The notes under the pieces were generated by a model that searched no databases, was not told where the DNA came from, and saw only the letters and a program-made list of their open reading frames with translations. 30,185 nucleotides of DNA from Lingula anatina (lineage: Eukaryota; Brachiopoda; Lingulata; Lingulida; Lingulidae): contig NW_019775514.1 of assembly GCF_001039355.2 (NCBI RefSeq), positions 230,613 to 260,797 on the forward strand, given 5' to 3'. Shown piece after piece: positions 8,370 through 22,500 of the stretch. Every line of letters starts with the position of its first letter. Within the stretch, counting starts at the first letter, position 1. Position numbers and translations under genes: made by a program.

Positions 8370-10519
8370 TCATGATACGTGTGAGCATTCATACAGCACA
8401 TCTGCCAGGATCTGGGCAACATGCTGGTCTAAGATCTGTGACATGGTCAAGGTGAGTAACCTCTCTTGGTGGTGAAGGAACAAAGAGCGGTTTTCCGGCA
8501 CGCGGCTCAAGTAAAGCAATGTGTATGCAGCGCGACGTAGCATGTCCAAACTTGTTCCCATCATTTCTGGGTTGTCCCGCAGCATGTTAATACCCTGAGT
8601 GTTTGCTACTTGAAGAGCGTTGTGTTCTGCCTTCTCAACAAAGTCTATGAGAAGTGATATACTGGGGTGTTGAAGTGCAATGGCCCTAGCGGCACTGTCA
8701 TCCCCACGTACAAGACTAGATAGTAACACCAACGCAAACTCCCTTGTGACTTGTTCTGATGTATCTGACAGTAATCTTACTAGTCCTGTGAAAAGCTTTA
8801 TCAAGCGGCTGAATGGAGGAGTGGCCAACAAGAGATCAACATTTGACTCATGAATGCACATCTTGCACAAGGATTCCAACACTAGACGTTTGGGTGATAG
8901 GACGGAGTTGGGTGACATAGTAGGCATGGGATCGTTGGCATATGCGGAGGAATTCACAGCCCAGTAGAGAAAACCTTCCATAACTGGTCTGCAGCACTCT
9001 TCAGGATACTTGGACAGATTCAGATGGCCAGCAATATTTGCAAATGTGACCAAAGTATTCTCCCGCAAGGCTTCCAAACAGTGCCACCACCACTTGTCTC
9101 GGCCCTGGGTCTCGTCAACAATATCTTCACTCAAACTCTCATGTTCTGCAGACTGAGTGACGTTAACCTTGGATTCATCTTTGCCTTCCTGGTGGTGAGA
9201 CACAGAATTCTCTGCATGCAGTGTTAGAATCTTCCCCATGATGGTGAGAAAAGCAGTGTGCTTTGACAGGTAAGTATCATTGCCAGGAATACAAGCCAAG
9301 CTGCGGAAAATGTTGGAAATGCATGTACACCTACGTGTGAGCTCTTCTTGAGCATCAGAGATGAGGTGTAAGGGAGGTTCATCACGAACATAGGGCTCCT
9401 CTTCTACCCCATCTTCTAACTTGCGCTTGCGGCAGAAACTAACAGTAGACTCAGAAGCATTGCATTTTTCAGCCATTGGTTTTGAATGTTCACCATCGTC
9501 CTGTTTATCACCACTTTCACTTAAAAGTTCGGCCTCTTTGTCATTTTGCTCATGTGTTTTATCATCCATGGTGGATTCTTTGTTCTCTAACTTGACTTCA
9601 TTCCTTTTTGACTCCATGTCTTCTATGTCCAGTAACTCCTTCTTTATGTTGTTAGGGATGTGCGGCAATATGTCATTTTTCTTCACCATGCTCTTTTCAC
9701 AATTTGCTCGTTCTTTTTCACAATTGACATGGTTTTCAGTTTTGACATCTAATGTCTCAAGTTCATTTTTTGTGATCACATCTTGGTGAGAAGGTTTGGA
9801 TGGCTCAAGTTTCACTTTGGCATCTTCCTCTCCAGGTGCCTCGCTCTCTTTTTCCTCATCCTGTATTGTCTGAACCTTCTTCTCTTTCTTGACCTCCTCC
9901 ATCACTTCTATGTGCTTCTTTGTGAAAAACTTCTCTTTCAACACATTATATGCATTCCCATCCTCAAAATGTGTCTGAACATGAGTAGAAATGTCTCTAA
10001 ACCCCATCAGAAAACTTCCTGTATCTGGAAATCTTGTGTATCTGTCCCAAAGTTTCTTGTCCAAAGCACCATTTTCTGGTGAAGATTCCTCGACTTTCAC
10101 CTTTAAGCCATTTCTAGTAAGCATAGTGTAATTATCAGGCTGTGTAAGTGATTCACATTTCCTCTCTTCTATGTCCATAATGACAGCCTTGTAAGCTTTT
10201 TCTTCATCACTTTCTTCAACAAAAGAGTCATCCTTATGCTCATCGTCACTATTATTGCCATCTTGTTTTAATGCAGATATTTTACACTTGTCACCTTTTC
10301 CATAACCCAACTGTTCAAACTGATCTCCAAAGACTTCTACCAAGCACCTGAAGAAGTGGTCCAGGAGAACGTCCACTAGCCCTGGTAACTTGTTAAGACC
10401 AAAATAAGTGACTGTGCTGTCATCAAACAAGAGAATGGTCAAGGTGTCCAGAGCCCAGGTGCTCTCTGCAAGTAACCCAGACTTGAGGGACATCACTAGC
10501 CTCCAGGGGTCAACAGGAG
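8370..10519 (-). CDS. ARID1A/osa: ARID1 coding exon 18 (C-terminal BAF250 domain and stop)
   Basis: Acceptor ATTTTTCAG ends at 10520; the stop is at 8370-8372. It encodes residues 1569-2284. The segment PVDPWRLVMSLKSGLLAEST and the following ALDTLTILLFDDSTV match the family strongly. Next come an acidic, lysine-rich linker with six SUMO-consensus motifs and a KRKR-like basic cluster (RKRK near residue 1932). The core is conserved: LTRRCTCISNIFRSLACIPG, WWWHCLEALRENTLVTFANI, SPKRLVLESLCKM, LLATPPFSRL, and MGTSLDMLRRAAYTLLYLSR. Apart from the linker, this last exon holds nearly the whole C-terminal domain, which binds the other BAF core subunits in known complexes. Confidence 0.97.
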
Positions 10520-13500
10520 CTGAAAAATTGATCCAGACTCTCTTCACTGTCTGAGAATACATAAATAAAGGTCGTTAGTTTATAGTCGGCTTAAGAATCT
10601 TGTTAACATTATTCAGTTACTGTTAACTTTATAACATAAATTAATCCTCAAAATGAAAGGTGAACAAAACTTTACCATAATCAAGAATAATGTTGTCTGA
10701 ACTTACTTATATCCTTTGCAGTTATTTTCCTGCGTTTAGCAAACACTGGGGTGACAGCTTCCACACTTTCAGGTGGGAATGTGACCTCCTTTTTAGGAAA
10801 CTGCATGCCAGGCTTCTGCAGATATAATAAATTAATCTTATAAATATCATAATGAAAAGTTTTTATTTCTTTCATATCTATTTTCCTATTTCTTTTCATT
10901 CTGGTAAAAGACTATTCTCACTTAAGACAGTAAGAAATTTTAAGTACTCAAAACATGGGACAACTTAATGAAATTTAACATTATCAAATATTTTTGTAAG
11001 AGTAGCATATCAAATGTATCAAATTTGTATACCAGGGGGGGTTCTTCCACTTACATGCATCCTTCCAGACTGGAAATACTGCCTGGCATCCCTATGTGGA
11101 GACATCCTGGCTGGCATGGTCTGGGACCCATATGGCATCGGTGTTGGCATGCTGGCTGGAGACTGGTTAGGAGGCAGGTGCTGGGCCATACCAGCCGGTC
11201 CAAACCCCCTAGGGTGCACACTGCCATATCTGTTCCCCCACTGCTCACGTCCCGGGGAGCGGTGATCTGTGAAATCATTAGACATTGTCATAGGACCATG
11301 ATCAGGTGTGGGAGGAAAGGAGTACATTCCGTTTCCTACTCCCCCTGCAAAATTATCAAACTGCATATCTGGTGTTGGGCGTGGACCATTTCTCAATTGG
11401 CTCTCATAGTAACCTGAAACATACAGAGATACAAAAATGCCCTCAGATCAGGCCTTGGCTTGGCAGAAGTAGGATGGGTCTGGGAGTTAGGTTAAATCTA
11501 AAAGAGAGAAAACTACAGAGTTACTGTAAGATAAGAGGGCATCATGGGCTGGAATAAGGTTGCTTCAGGCTTAAATAGGTATGTAGTTTTACCCGTGCCT
11601 CATTCCATGATGCTCTCTAGAACTACAAATTATTTCCATGCAGATACAAAACCAGTGCAGTTTGCTGACTGCATCAACAAACAGACTGAAATGTTAAACT
11701 CAAAAGAAGAGTTAGTTCTGAAATGGTAAATCATAAAGATATAACCTAAAAGGTAAAACTGAGTTAGCTACACAGGTCTATCACATAGGGTACAAGACTC
11801 CTACAGATGCAGAAATATTTATATAAATTAGGGATGTAGAAAAAGGTAACATATTCAGTATAAATTAGACATGTTAGTCTATTATCTACCATCAAAAAGA
11901 ATTCTAGTAGTACTAGAAAAATCCTACACCAATTTAGAGAAATGAGTGCATACATCTTTTAAGTGCACAACTTATAACATTCCACCCATTAAAGCAAATA
12001 CCAGTTGTGACATTAAAACTAATAAAAATGTCCAAATTTAAACTTTCTATAAGTTTATATTACCTGGAGGTTGTGAGGCTTGCTGCGGAGTTTGCTGACC
12101 AAAACCTAAAGAGAGAAAAGAACCAGATTTATAATTTTTTCTGTAAAAAAAAAAGGTTGGTTTACAAGTTGCAAATGCATAATTAAAAGAAGGGACATGT
12201 ATGTACTGAATTTTTTTTTTAAATACCTGATGGCATGTTGTATCCATCTCTCCCCATGTCTCCAGGGAACCTTTTCTGTGGTGTCTGCATGGGTCCTTGC
12301 TGTGCTGGAAATCCACTTGAGGGCGCCACTGACTGCTGCTGCTGCTGTTGCCCCTGGTTACTATAGCCTCCAGAGCCACCAAACTGGTCTTGACTAGGGA
12401 ATGGTCTCTGATTGGGAAATGTCTGGTTACCACTAAAATGTTGCTGCTGTTCCTGTTGAGGACCTGTGGGGCGAGGCATAGGACTACCAAACCGGTTGCC
12501 GAACATCTGCCCCTGCTCTTGATTGGGCGGCTGCTGCTGTTGCATGCTGGGAGGTTGTGGAGGACGCATGGACTGACTGGGCACCATAGGTCTTTGCTGG
12601 TCAAACCTGAGAGAGCAAGTAATGTGGTCAATGGCTTTCATAAAAACTGAAACATGTATTGAATAGAGGAAAACTGATATAGCTAGGGTATCTAAGTGAC
12701 AAGTAACATCAAATATAACCAGAAAAGTGGTATTCCAACTTATTGTCATTTGAGTGGGAGCAAAATTAGGGTAGCCTGAAGTATACCCCTAACACTAACC
12801 AATGTCAACTAGAGCCAACCACTAAATGAACTTCATATTAACCCTGTGAAATGTGTATTAATAATCAAATTTACCTGTTCTCAAACTGATTTCCAAACTG
12901 ATTCATGCTGCCTTGTTGGTTGCTATGGTAACTTTCTTGCTGCTGCATCCCACGATTCCCTGGGAATCCTTCCTGGAACTGCATTTGGTTTTCTGCCGGC
13001 AAATTGGGGACTTCATTGGGATAATTATCTACCATGCTGTTCTGATTCATTGGGAAGCCTGGTCCGCCGCCGCTGCCCCCCATACTAGGCCTGGAGTTGA
13101 ATGAACTTGCCATACTTGTCTGCATCCCTGACTGTGGTGTCATTTGAGTGTTAGAATTTGCCATGTTCATGGTGGAGCCAGAGTAAGGTGGAACCTGTGT
13201 GTTCATACCCATGGAGCTTCTTGGATACTGACTAGGCCCCATGGCTTCATCTGAGAAAGGATCTGACAACTTGACACTGTCTGTATGGTTTGGCATCATT
13301 GCATTATTCCCCATCATACCTCCTTGATTTCCACCCATCATGCCACCATGCCCCATGTTGGGCACCATGTTGTTCTGTGGCATGTTGGGCCCCATGCCGT
13401 TTGGACCCAGCATTCCCATGGTGTTAGGAGGCCCCATGGCGTTAGGCATACCCATGTGTCCATGATATCCTGTAGGCCCATTCATCTCGGACATCTGTCC

Positions 13501-16500
13501 CATTCCTCCATGTGGCATACCAGAAAAGTTGTCCATACTGTTATGGCTCTGGACACTGGGAGGCCTCACCATGTTGTTGCCAACTAAATAATATCAATTT
13601 TCATGAATTTAAATACAGTTCATTGCGATATTATTTCCCATAAAAGTGTACCAATGAAAATGACTCATTCAGTGACTTCTACAATCACTATTCAAGGACC
13701 AAATATGTAGAATTTATTTATGTGGACATAGCTTTGTAGATCAATTAAATTGGTATGACATAATATATATATCTGACTGCTATACTCGGTCACTTCATAA
13801 AACCATGGGAGTATCTCTCTTACCTTGTGCTGCAGCACTTCTGTCCCTCTTCTTGGACTGTGTACAGTTCTCTATCTGTGTTATTACACTCTGTGGATCA
13901 ATACCACCACGGTCAAAGCGGCACTCAAAGGTAAGCAGAAACTTGAGGTAATGCTTCCGCACAGTGTAGCCAGCATTAGCACTGACGCCCAGAGCACCAC
14001 AGACTTCTTTCCATTTCTTGGATTTTGTCACCTGAAAAAAGATGAACAGTGAAGTGTGAATTTTTTTTTTTTTTTTTTTTTTGGGGGGGGGGGGGGGGGA
14101 AGGCAGTATATTTATCAAAAAATTCAAAATACAGCATATTTGGTATAATGATTTGTCATTACTTTCATTATGTCATCTAGTTAGGGTCAAACTAGAAATG
14201 AGTTTTTACAAGAAATTGCCAGATTTAAGACTATGAACTCACATCTGCCACCCCTCCTCTTTCTTTGACAGCATTATAGAGCTTGAAGAGATCTAGAGGT
14301 TGCTTGTTCATGGTGGGAGCTGTAGTGAATGGAGTGCCCCTCTCCTCTACAAAGGCATTAAGCTTGTCAAGGAATGTCTTTCTTTCTGGCTCTTCTCCCA
14401 AATCATACAAAGCAACTAGGACACTGTCTTTACCATTTTTCTGAAATGAAAAGATCAGAAGGTGATTATGATGAAAGTTTTTTTCAAAAAGCCAACTGGT
14501 ACATAAGGTAACCAAAAGCTTTGCAGGTAAGCAATAAAGCTAAACTAAATTTTCACTTAAGACCACATATCTGATAAGAATTTAATTTACATTTATTTAA
14601 TTCATAACTCATGAGAACAGCTGGATGTAAATTATTTACTTATTAAAGAAAGGCAACAGCAATAGGGATCATCCAAGATAGCCTAAAATGAGAATGTTGG
14701 CACAGTATGACACTGTTTAAGACCAGAAAACTTGCAAGAATCTGCATGAGGTATCTATGTGCAAAAGAACTTCCAGAAAATCCCCAAGGATAAATTATCA
14801 GCTTTTAATTATTGCTGCACAGCACTTGTTAGTCTGTCTTAATTTCTGACAAAACTGTCCTAAAAATCCAGGAAATCTTGCTCGACTTTACACAGAGTCA
14901 CAAGACTTAGGGTTGTCTTGGATGATCTCCAATAGGTTAAAAAACATTTTAGGGTTTTTAGAACTAAATAATTAAACATGTTTTTATCCTCAGTAGTGCA
15001 AATTTCAGTGCTCACATAAGTGTGACTGCAATGCTGCATGTTTTGGTGTGGTTTTGCATGTGAATACTGGCTTTGTCTCTAGTTTATAATTTCACAAACT
15101 TCTATAAATAAAATCATTTACAAGAGTTACCGGCGTTCCCGGCCAGCTTGGACTACTGATGTTCTCTAGATCATCATGGAATGATGACATGCTGCCAGCT
15201 CCAGGAGATGGCGCCACTATACTGGCTGGGGTTGGTGGGTGAGACACACTTTCATTCTGCAACAATGAGAATTACTATTTTTATCACAATGTCTTGCAAA
15301 TTTTCGTCCAAATTCAAGTGACTTATTTCCTGCAAAGGATATCAATTTTTATTTTTCAGAGACCATTTTTGAGCTAACAATCCAGGTCTCTTCACATATC
15401 AGTTTCATAAGTGCCCCCCATCCCCAACCCCACTCCATTCTTAATTCCTAAAATCAACTTTCTCTAGCATATGTAAGTGTCAGACAGACTACTTCACTAT
15501 CCCCGTTGTTCAAACCGAAGAAACATGAAACATTCTGTGAAAATTATACCTTTGGCTTGGGTTTTTCCTCTGTTTCTGTCGTCTGTGAGGTAACTGTGTC
15601 CTGAGAGTTGTCGCCTGACATGGTATCATTAGCCATTGGCCCAGGCCCTGGAGCCGATATACTCTGGGATATGCTCTGGGTCACAGAAGTACTTGTGCCT
15701 GGAAGACAAAGATACATTTTGTAACTATCTGTATTCTTCAATAACTCATGGATCAGACAAGTCTAGCCAGCAAAAATAGAAACATGGAAATAAAGCACAA
15801 TGCTTAATTGTAACAATAAATGATTAATTTCAAGATGTGATATATTCTAAGGTTCCATTTTCTGAAAATTATCTTCACAAAAGTTTCTCAGTGGAAAAGA
15901 CTTAAGTTCCTCCAGGTTGAAAAATATGATAAATTCCCTATTCATTCACATACCTGATGAAAAGTTGTTCACTGGAGCTTTGCTGTCACCTCCATCTGTA
16001 CTATTATTCACACCAGTGTTTGACAGACTTGAAATTGCACTGCTTGTAGCCATTGCCATACTTGTAGATGCATGTACACTTGCACTGAGCATACTTGTAT
16101 TCTGTATATTGTTAGAAGGCCCTGTTCCACTAGATACACTACTACTGGACATGCTGCTGGCTATATTACTGCTACTAGTCATATTATTAGTCCCTGCCCC
16201 AGAGGGTATGCTACTTGAACTAGGTGGCATGGTACTAGACATACTCTGCCCAGACCCTAGACTTGGTGGCATTTCACCTCCCATGTCAGTGTTATTGTAC
16301 GGCATCTGGTTCATAGAATTTCCAGGCATCTGATTCATGGAATTGTACTGGTTCATGCCATGGGGGCCTGCCATACGGGGGCCTTGCTGCTGTTGTTGAG
16401 GGGGCAACCCTTGGGGTGGGCGCATATAACCAGGAGCACCAGGACGAACTGCCGAATTGGCCGCTTGTAGAAGGATTTCGCGTGCTATTTTGTGTGCACC

Positions 16501-19500
16501 TTGAGCAGGTGGACCTTGCATTCCCATAGAGTTTCCAGAATTCACTGGCATGGAGTTCATGCTACCCACACTATTTGACATACTATTTGGCATATTGTGA
16601 CTTGGACCCATATTGTTATAACCTCCATATTGATTGTTCATCATGTTCATGTTGCCACTACCTTGTGGAAAGTTATTGCCAAAACCAGAGTTCTGCATGC
16701 CCCTGTTCACTGCCATATTGCCACCATACATAGGAGCTGAACCCATCTGGTTTGGGTAGTTATTCTGGGGGCTGCCATAGTTGCCCTGCATGTTCTGACT
16801 CCTTGGAAAGTTTCCTGAAAGTTTTATAAAATGTTGATTTAGAGTAAATAAAGAAATAAAGAAGGCATTATTCCCTTTCAAAACAAAAGGTTACAATGTG
16901 ATATCAAATATACAAAGGTCACTTAAGCACAACAAAAGTTATTCTGACATGGCGCTTAAAATTCATCTTAGGAGCCAAGCAGAGTGTGTGTTCTACCTTG
17001 CTGAAACTGCTGTCCTTGCTGACTGTAGGGTCCCATCTGTTGACTGCCCATCATTGTTCCCCCACTGTGCATCTTATTGCCCACATAATTCATCTGACTA
17101 GGCCCCATGGGTGGGGGCATCATCTGCTGGTTCAGACCTGACAGAAATAGAGGAATTAATATTCTTAAGTTGAAGAAACGATAGCATGAAGGCCTGTTGG
17201 TTTATATAAACTTGACCCTTCTGTTGGGGAGAAATCTTAACCATAAGGACTGACTAATCATACGTTTGAATTTTTGGAGTTAAAAGATATAGGAAATATT
17301 TGAGAAGTTTCTCTAAGGTATTATAAATATCATTAGTTTACCTTGAGTCTGCATGGGTGACTGGCTCATGCGCACCTGACTGTCTAATTGGTTAGAGGGG
17401 GGTCTAGGGGGCATTGGACTGCCAGCCTGATTTCCTGAAAAACAACAACTAGGTTTTTTATTGTGGTTCAATACATCACAATTCACAATTAAATCTTCAT
17501 CACTTTCACAAGAAATGGAAATTCAGTCATTAAGGGTGATTTGATATGTGAATGTGATTTGGTATGTGAATCTTGTCATCACTTAAGGATGCTATAAAAG
17601 TTTGAATACCCCTAAGATACATTACTGTTAAATAGCAGCACAGTGAGGTCAACACAAGTCACTGCAATACTACCATTAAACACTGAATTGTTTCTTCAGT
17701 CCATAATATCTCAGACTGCAATGATATATTATGGACTGTAATGATATGATATTGTGAGCTTCTGAAAGCATGTATTGCATTTAAATGCACCTCACAATCA
17801 TGACCATCTCAACTATCACACCAATGCACAGTCACGTGGAGGAAACATGGCCAATTTGTAAACATGATAATTCTTTAGTAAAATTAGGGCATTTCTAAGG
17901 TATTTTCAAGCTATTTTCAAAACATCTGATCAGAAACAGAAATTGAAAATATACAACCCATGGTCCTACATTAACATCACATAAAATGGCCGAATGACGC
18001 AACGTCATTTTTACAAGTCAACAAAGAGTAGTCTTTATTCAGACCCCCTGTGCACCCCCTTCAGAGAGTAAAAAGTGAAAAGCTGAAATGACCTTTGACA
18101 GCAACTTGGATCAACACTTTTCAATATTTTTAAAAAGGCAACAGAGGGCATCAACCCCCTCCCTCCCCAAGTGTATGGTTTGTAGACTTGTGAAAATAAT
18201 AATAATAAAACTGAGGCCCCTCAAGCCCCACCAACTCCTCACCTGGTAGAGAGGCTGGCGTATTGGAGCGGGATCCACTGGAGCCAACCGGTGACTGGAC
18301 TGGTCGGAGACTGGGGGATATTCCTGCTGCGCCAGATGATGTTGGTGTGGGTGCATTTGGAGGTGGTCCAGTACTGCTGTTACTGTTGCTATCACAATTA
18401 AGGTCGTCTAAACTGCCAGAGAGATCCTACAAATGAAAGGGTGATCGCAATGTACAAAAAAATATTTGTAAACAAATTCAGACAAATGCCACTTCTACAA
18501 AGTAAGCTGAGATATACAAGACTTTCCCACATACACTTGGACAGCCATGTTTTCTTTCTTTCATTGATAATAATTTTTGGTATGAATAATATGTTATGCA
18601 TAAGTTCATCTTTGATGTGGTAACCACATGAAACTCATCTGCTAACCAACTTTCATTCAGACAATCTCAAAATGGTCAATGTGTATTATTCTGAAAGTAA
18701 CCATCAGAATACTGAACACAGCAGAAAGTTAGTTAAGTAGTTATTAGCAATAAAAAGATAAATGATAAGTTATATTGTTCCATTGCCTACTGTTCCATGC
18801 TGCTTATAAGCATAGGCTATGTCTCTGTTTGGAAATGGTGAACTTTAGAAAATTTAAGAAGTTTGATATTAAATGAAGTCCACATTCTGACAGGGCAGTA
18901 CCTGTGCCATCTAAACTGTGGTCATACATGCAGACCACAAAGTCCAAATCCTAACTCTGGCCAATACAGACAATCACTATTCTACAAACAAACCATCTTA
19001 AGATTTCAAAATATTTTCATTTCATCTGAATCTTTTGAAATCTTTATAAAACACGATTTAATAAGACCTAAGCATACATTTAAGTCTACTTATTTCCACA
19101 CTTCTCAATTTTATTCTTTATAAAACACAAGTTGGTGTTGTTTGACTTAAGTCAGGCTATGAACGAACCTCTAAATATGCTCAACTCTTTTCTTTTTCAT
19201 CATACAGAAACTTAAACTCCCATGAAATTCACTGACCCCAAGCATACTTTTTAATCAATATTTTATACTTTATTACAATATGATCTTTATAAACCCCAAA
19301 ATATTGTCATTTTCTTCAAACCAGTGCCCCCTTTTCCAATTTGCTTCTAGCTAGCCCTACTGCTGAGAATGACCTGCCAAGTAAAGAAAAGAATACAAAC
19401 ATACAAGTACAGCATAGTGCAAGTAAACACCATACAATTCCCCCGTATGAAGAAAGTGTCTGCAAAGAGTTATTGTTCAAGGGAAGGCACTGAACTAAAT

Positions 19501-22500
19501 TCTGATTGGCAAAGAAATTGGAGCACAGAAAAAAATATGAAAGCTCTGATGACCAATCTGGCTCACAATAAGGTTTCTCATCAAAAGATATTGAAAGAAT
19601 ACACAAAATTGCCAGCAGCAGTTCTCTTCACCATGTATGAAGGTGTCACTGTCTTTTAAAAATCAAAATCAATGACGAATTATTTTCATCATGGCTCATT
19701 TCCAATAAAAATTTTAAAAGCCAAAATGGAATTTTTTTCTCAAAATGCACCAATTGCATAAATATTTAAAATAGTTTTAATGCAAAAATTATGAACCATT
19801 ATTTGTACAATTAAATGAGAAAAAGATTCAAAATAATTAATAAAACAAAATTATCCAAAGATTTCTCATGAAAACCAAAAAAATATATTATAAATAAATA
19901 GGCATCAGGTCTCTTTGCTTCCCAACAAAGCTTATATGCAAATGTATGAATATTTAATGTAAACAGCTCTTTGTTTTTAATCATAATCTGGACAAAATAT
20001 ATAAAATTTGTCTAACATTATCCTATCTCTAATTTAAAGTTGCCAAAACATCAGCAAATAATCCCTTTTCATTAAGTTTAAGCTTTGTGTCCGTCTGAAA
20101 CAAAGAGCTTGCTTGGCAGACTTGAGCCATAACAAAGGTCACAGGTGCAAAACATCCTAGCAAAGTGAATTCTATCATAAAAATTCTACAAAAACACATT
20201 GTCATCAACATTATTTTATCCCCTTACATGTGACATCTTTCTTCCAAATCAAAACACTCAATGAACAGTTGAAAAACAAGAGAAAAATATGTCTTTCCAC
20301 TCACTGCATCAATAATATGAATTCAGCCCATACTAAATATAGACCAAACATCCTTTCATTCTATCTCCCCAAAAAATCAATCAAATACAAATCACTACTT
20401 TGTCAACACTTCCTTAACTAATAAATAACTTAGTTTCAAGATTAAAAAGTTTTTCCTTCCCTTTAAACAGCAGCAATCTTCTAAAATCCTGTTTCCCACA
20501 TGAGCATGGTATATTCATGACTAAGCCATATAAAACAACCTTTACAGGTCAATATTGAAATCAGATATTTTCTCCTCATTTTCCCCATCAAATCTCAAAA
20601 CTTACACTTTTCTTAACTAAAACCTCAATTCACCCTTCTTTCACTTTGTTTCATCCTCATATTCTTTTCTAGAGTCATGTTTGTTAATTCCCCTTGCAAT
20701 CAATTGGCTAAAAGGAAATCCTATATGCCAAGCACACAGTTCACGCAGACACAATTTCCATACTGGCGCAGCAACCTGAATAAGCACTAGGCACAATGCA
20801 TTGCGCTCATTTATCACACAGCTGTCAATTTATGCAGAACTGGTTCCCAGCTAATTCCCAACCTTTATAAACCCGACCAGTTCTCTAAACTAGCCCCACT
20901 TTATTTTCCTACTTAAGAGGCACACAAAGTTTGAAGGCAGTTTACTAGCATCTTTTCATGGAGGTGCTTAAAGGGAGGTTTTATTGTGGACATTTTCCAT
21001 TCCATATCATAGTTTATTTATAGGTCGGATGAATTTGCATGGAAAGTAGTCCCGACTGCTTGGTTAAGCTGCGTGCAAAGCAAGGGAGCATTCTTTCTGT
21101 TGTACATATGACTAAGTCTTAGCACAAAGGCAGTTTTGAATTTTGCCGCTTTTCTCAATTCATCTGATATGTATTTTTACACAAATTGCAAGTTATTTAC
21201 AGATACATTTTTTACATAAATTTGATTTATTTACTTTTGTACGTTTTATTGAAATGTAGTAGTTTGTTTGACATTTATTCATTCTCTAGTTAATCAATAA
21301 GGTTAATTACTGGCACAACATAGGTAGAAAAATTCTAATCGTCTGCTAGAGAAGGGAGATCACCTAAACAACATAGCCACTAAGCCAGCACAATCACACA
21401 TTTGTAAATACCATTAACTGTCTATAACAATAAAATACTCATCATTCCAATATGGTGGAGAATTTTTTAAGTTTTGAACATTCACATATTGAAGCACAAG
21501 ATATCACACATGCAAAAATATACAAAAGAAAAATTCTGAAGCAAAGCCCCATAGTTCAAATCTACAAGGACATATATTCTCAACAAAGTCAAAGCCAATA
21601 AATAAAAGCAGAAACAACTCTAGAGAAAAGATTTAACATAAAAAGACCATGTCTTAAATCATGAATTTAATCTTTGCAGAGGGGTAGGGACATCTCAGCT
21701 TATCTGCTTGCTGTTTTTTTTCTTTCATTGCCTCGACTCATAATCATACTCAATAATCGCACTGCAATCCACATCAACATGTAATTTCTGAGATTATCAA
21801 AGCAAGCACTTTCTTTCTTACCGGTAGATCTCCATCTTGTTGAAGGACCATTTTACCATTGTTTGGTGTCCTGGTGGCAACATATGCCTGCAAAGTTTAG
21901 GAGGACCATAATACCAAGAATGTAACCCCTACCCCCACGCAGGCCCAGGGAACCATTTACCAAACAAAACTTATGCAATTGTTAAACCAGAGACATTTGA
22001 AAGCAAATGCCACAATGGATACTTTCAATAAAATAAAAAGTAGTCTGAGAGATAATGTAAAAGTCACAGTGCATAGTCTACTACATCTGGCATCATGCAA
22101 TGAATTAGCGTTTTAAAACTATATCCAGTGCCCTTGTAACTTGGAACAGATCCCTGGGTCTGATACAAAGACACAGTTTGTGTTGAAAATGCTATGACAA
22201 TAATATTTCTATGATAATATGGTTTTATCATGAACTCTTTCTGAGCACTTATTTTTTTTAATACACTTGAAGTGAGGTTAGTGCAATGTGCAGAAGAATA
22301 GTATGATGAGATACACTTCAGACCCACGCTTCTATCACACAAACATGTGTTCATTTTAACTTTAGTATCATCATTTCTTTTAAATCAAACATAGTTATCA
22401 GAAAGCATTTTTTATTTACCCATTAGTCAGTTTATTGGTCAGATGTCTTGGAATCAATCTATATTCATTATTCCATTATATCTTGCAAAACCAAGAAATC

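Noticed and set aside
9421-10082. Two plus-strand frames opposite the last ARID1 exon
   Set aside because: Antisense shadows of a conserved coding exon; their Ser/Leu/Phe-rich composition mirrors the acidic linker.
12047-13104. Several plus- and minus-strand frames over ARID1 exons 13-15
   Set aside because: Out-of-frame shadows of low-complexity coding sequence; the in-phase frame with splice sites explains the region.
18111-18395. 94-codon frame over ARID1 exon 5
   Set aside because: It is in a different frame from the one that matches the conserved DLSGSLDDL motif and joins its neighbours in phase.
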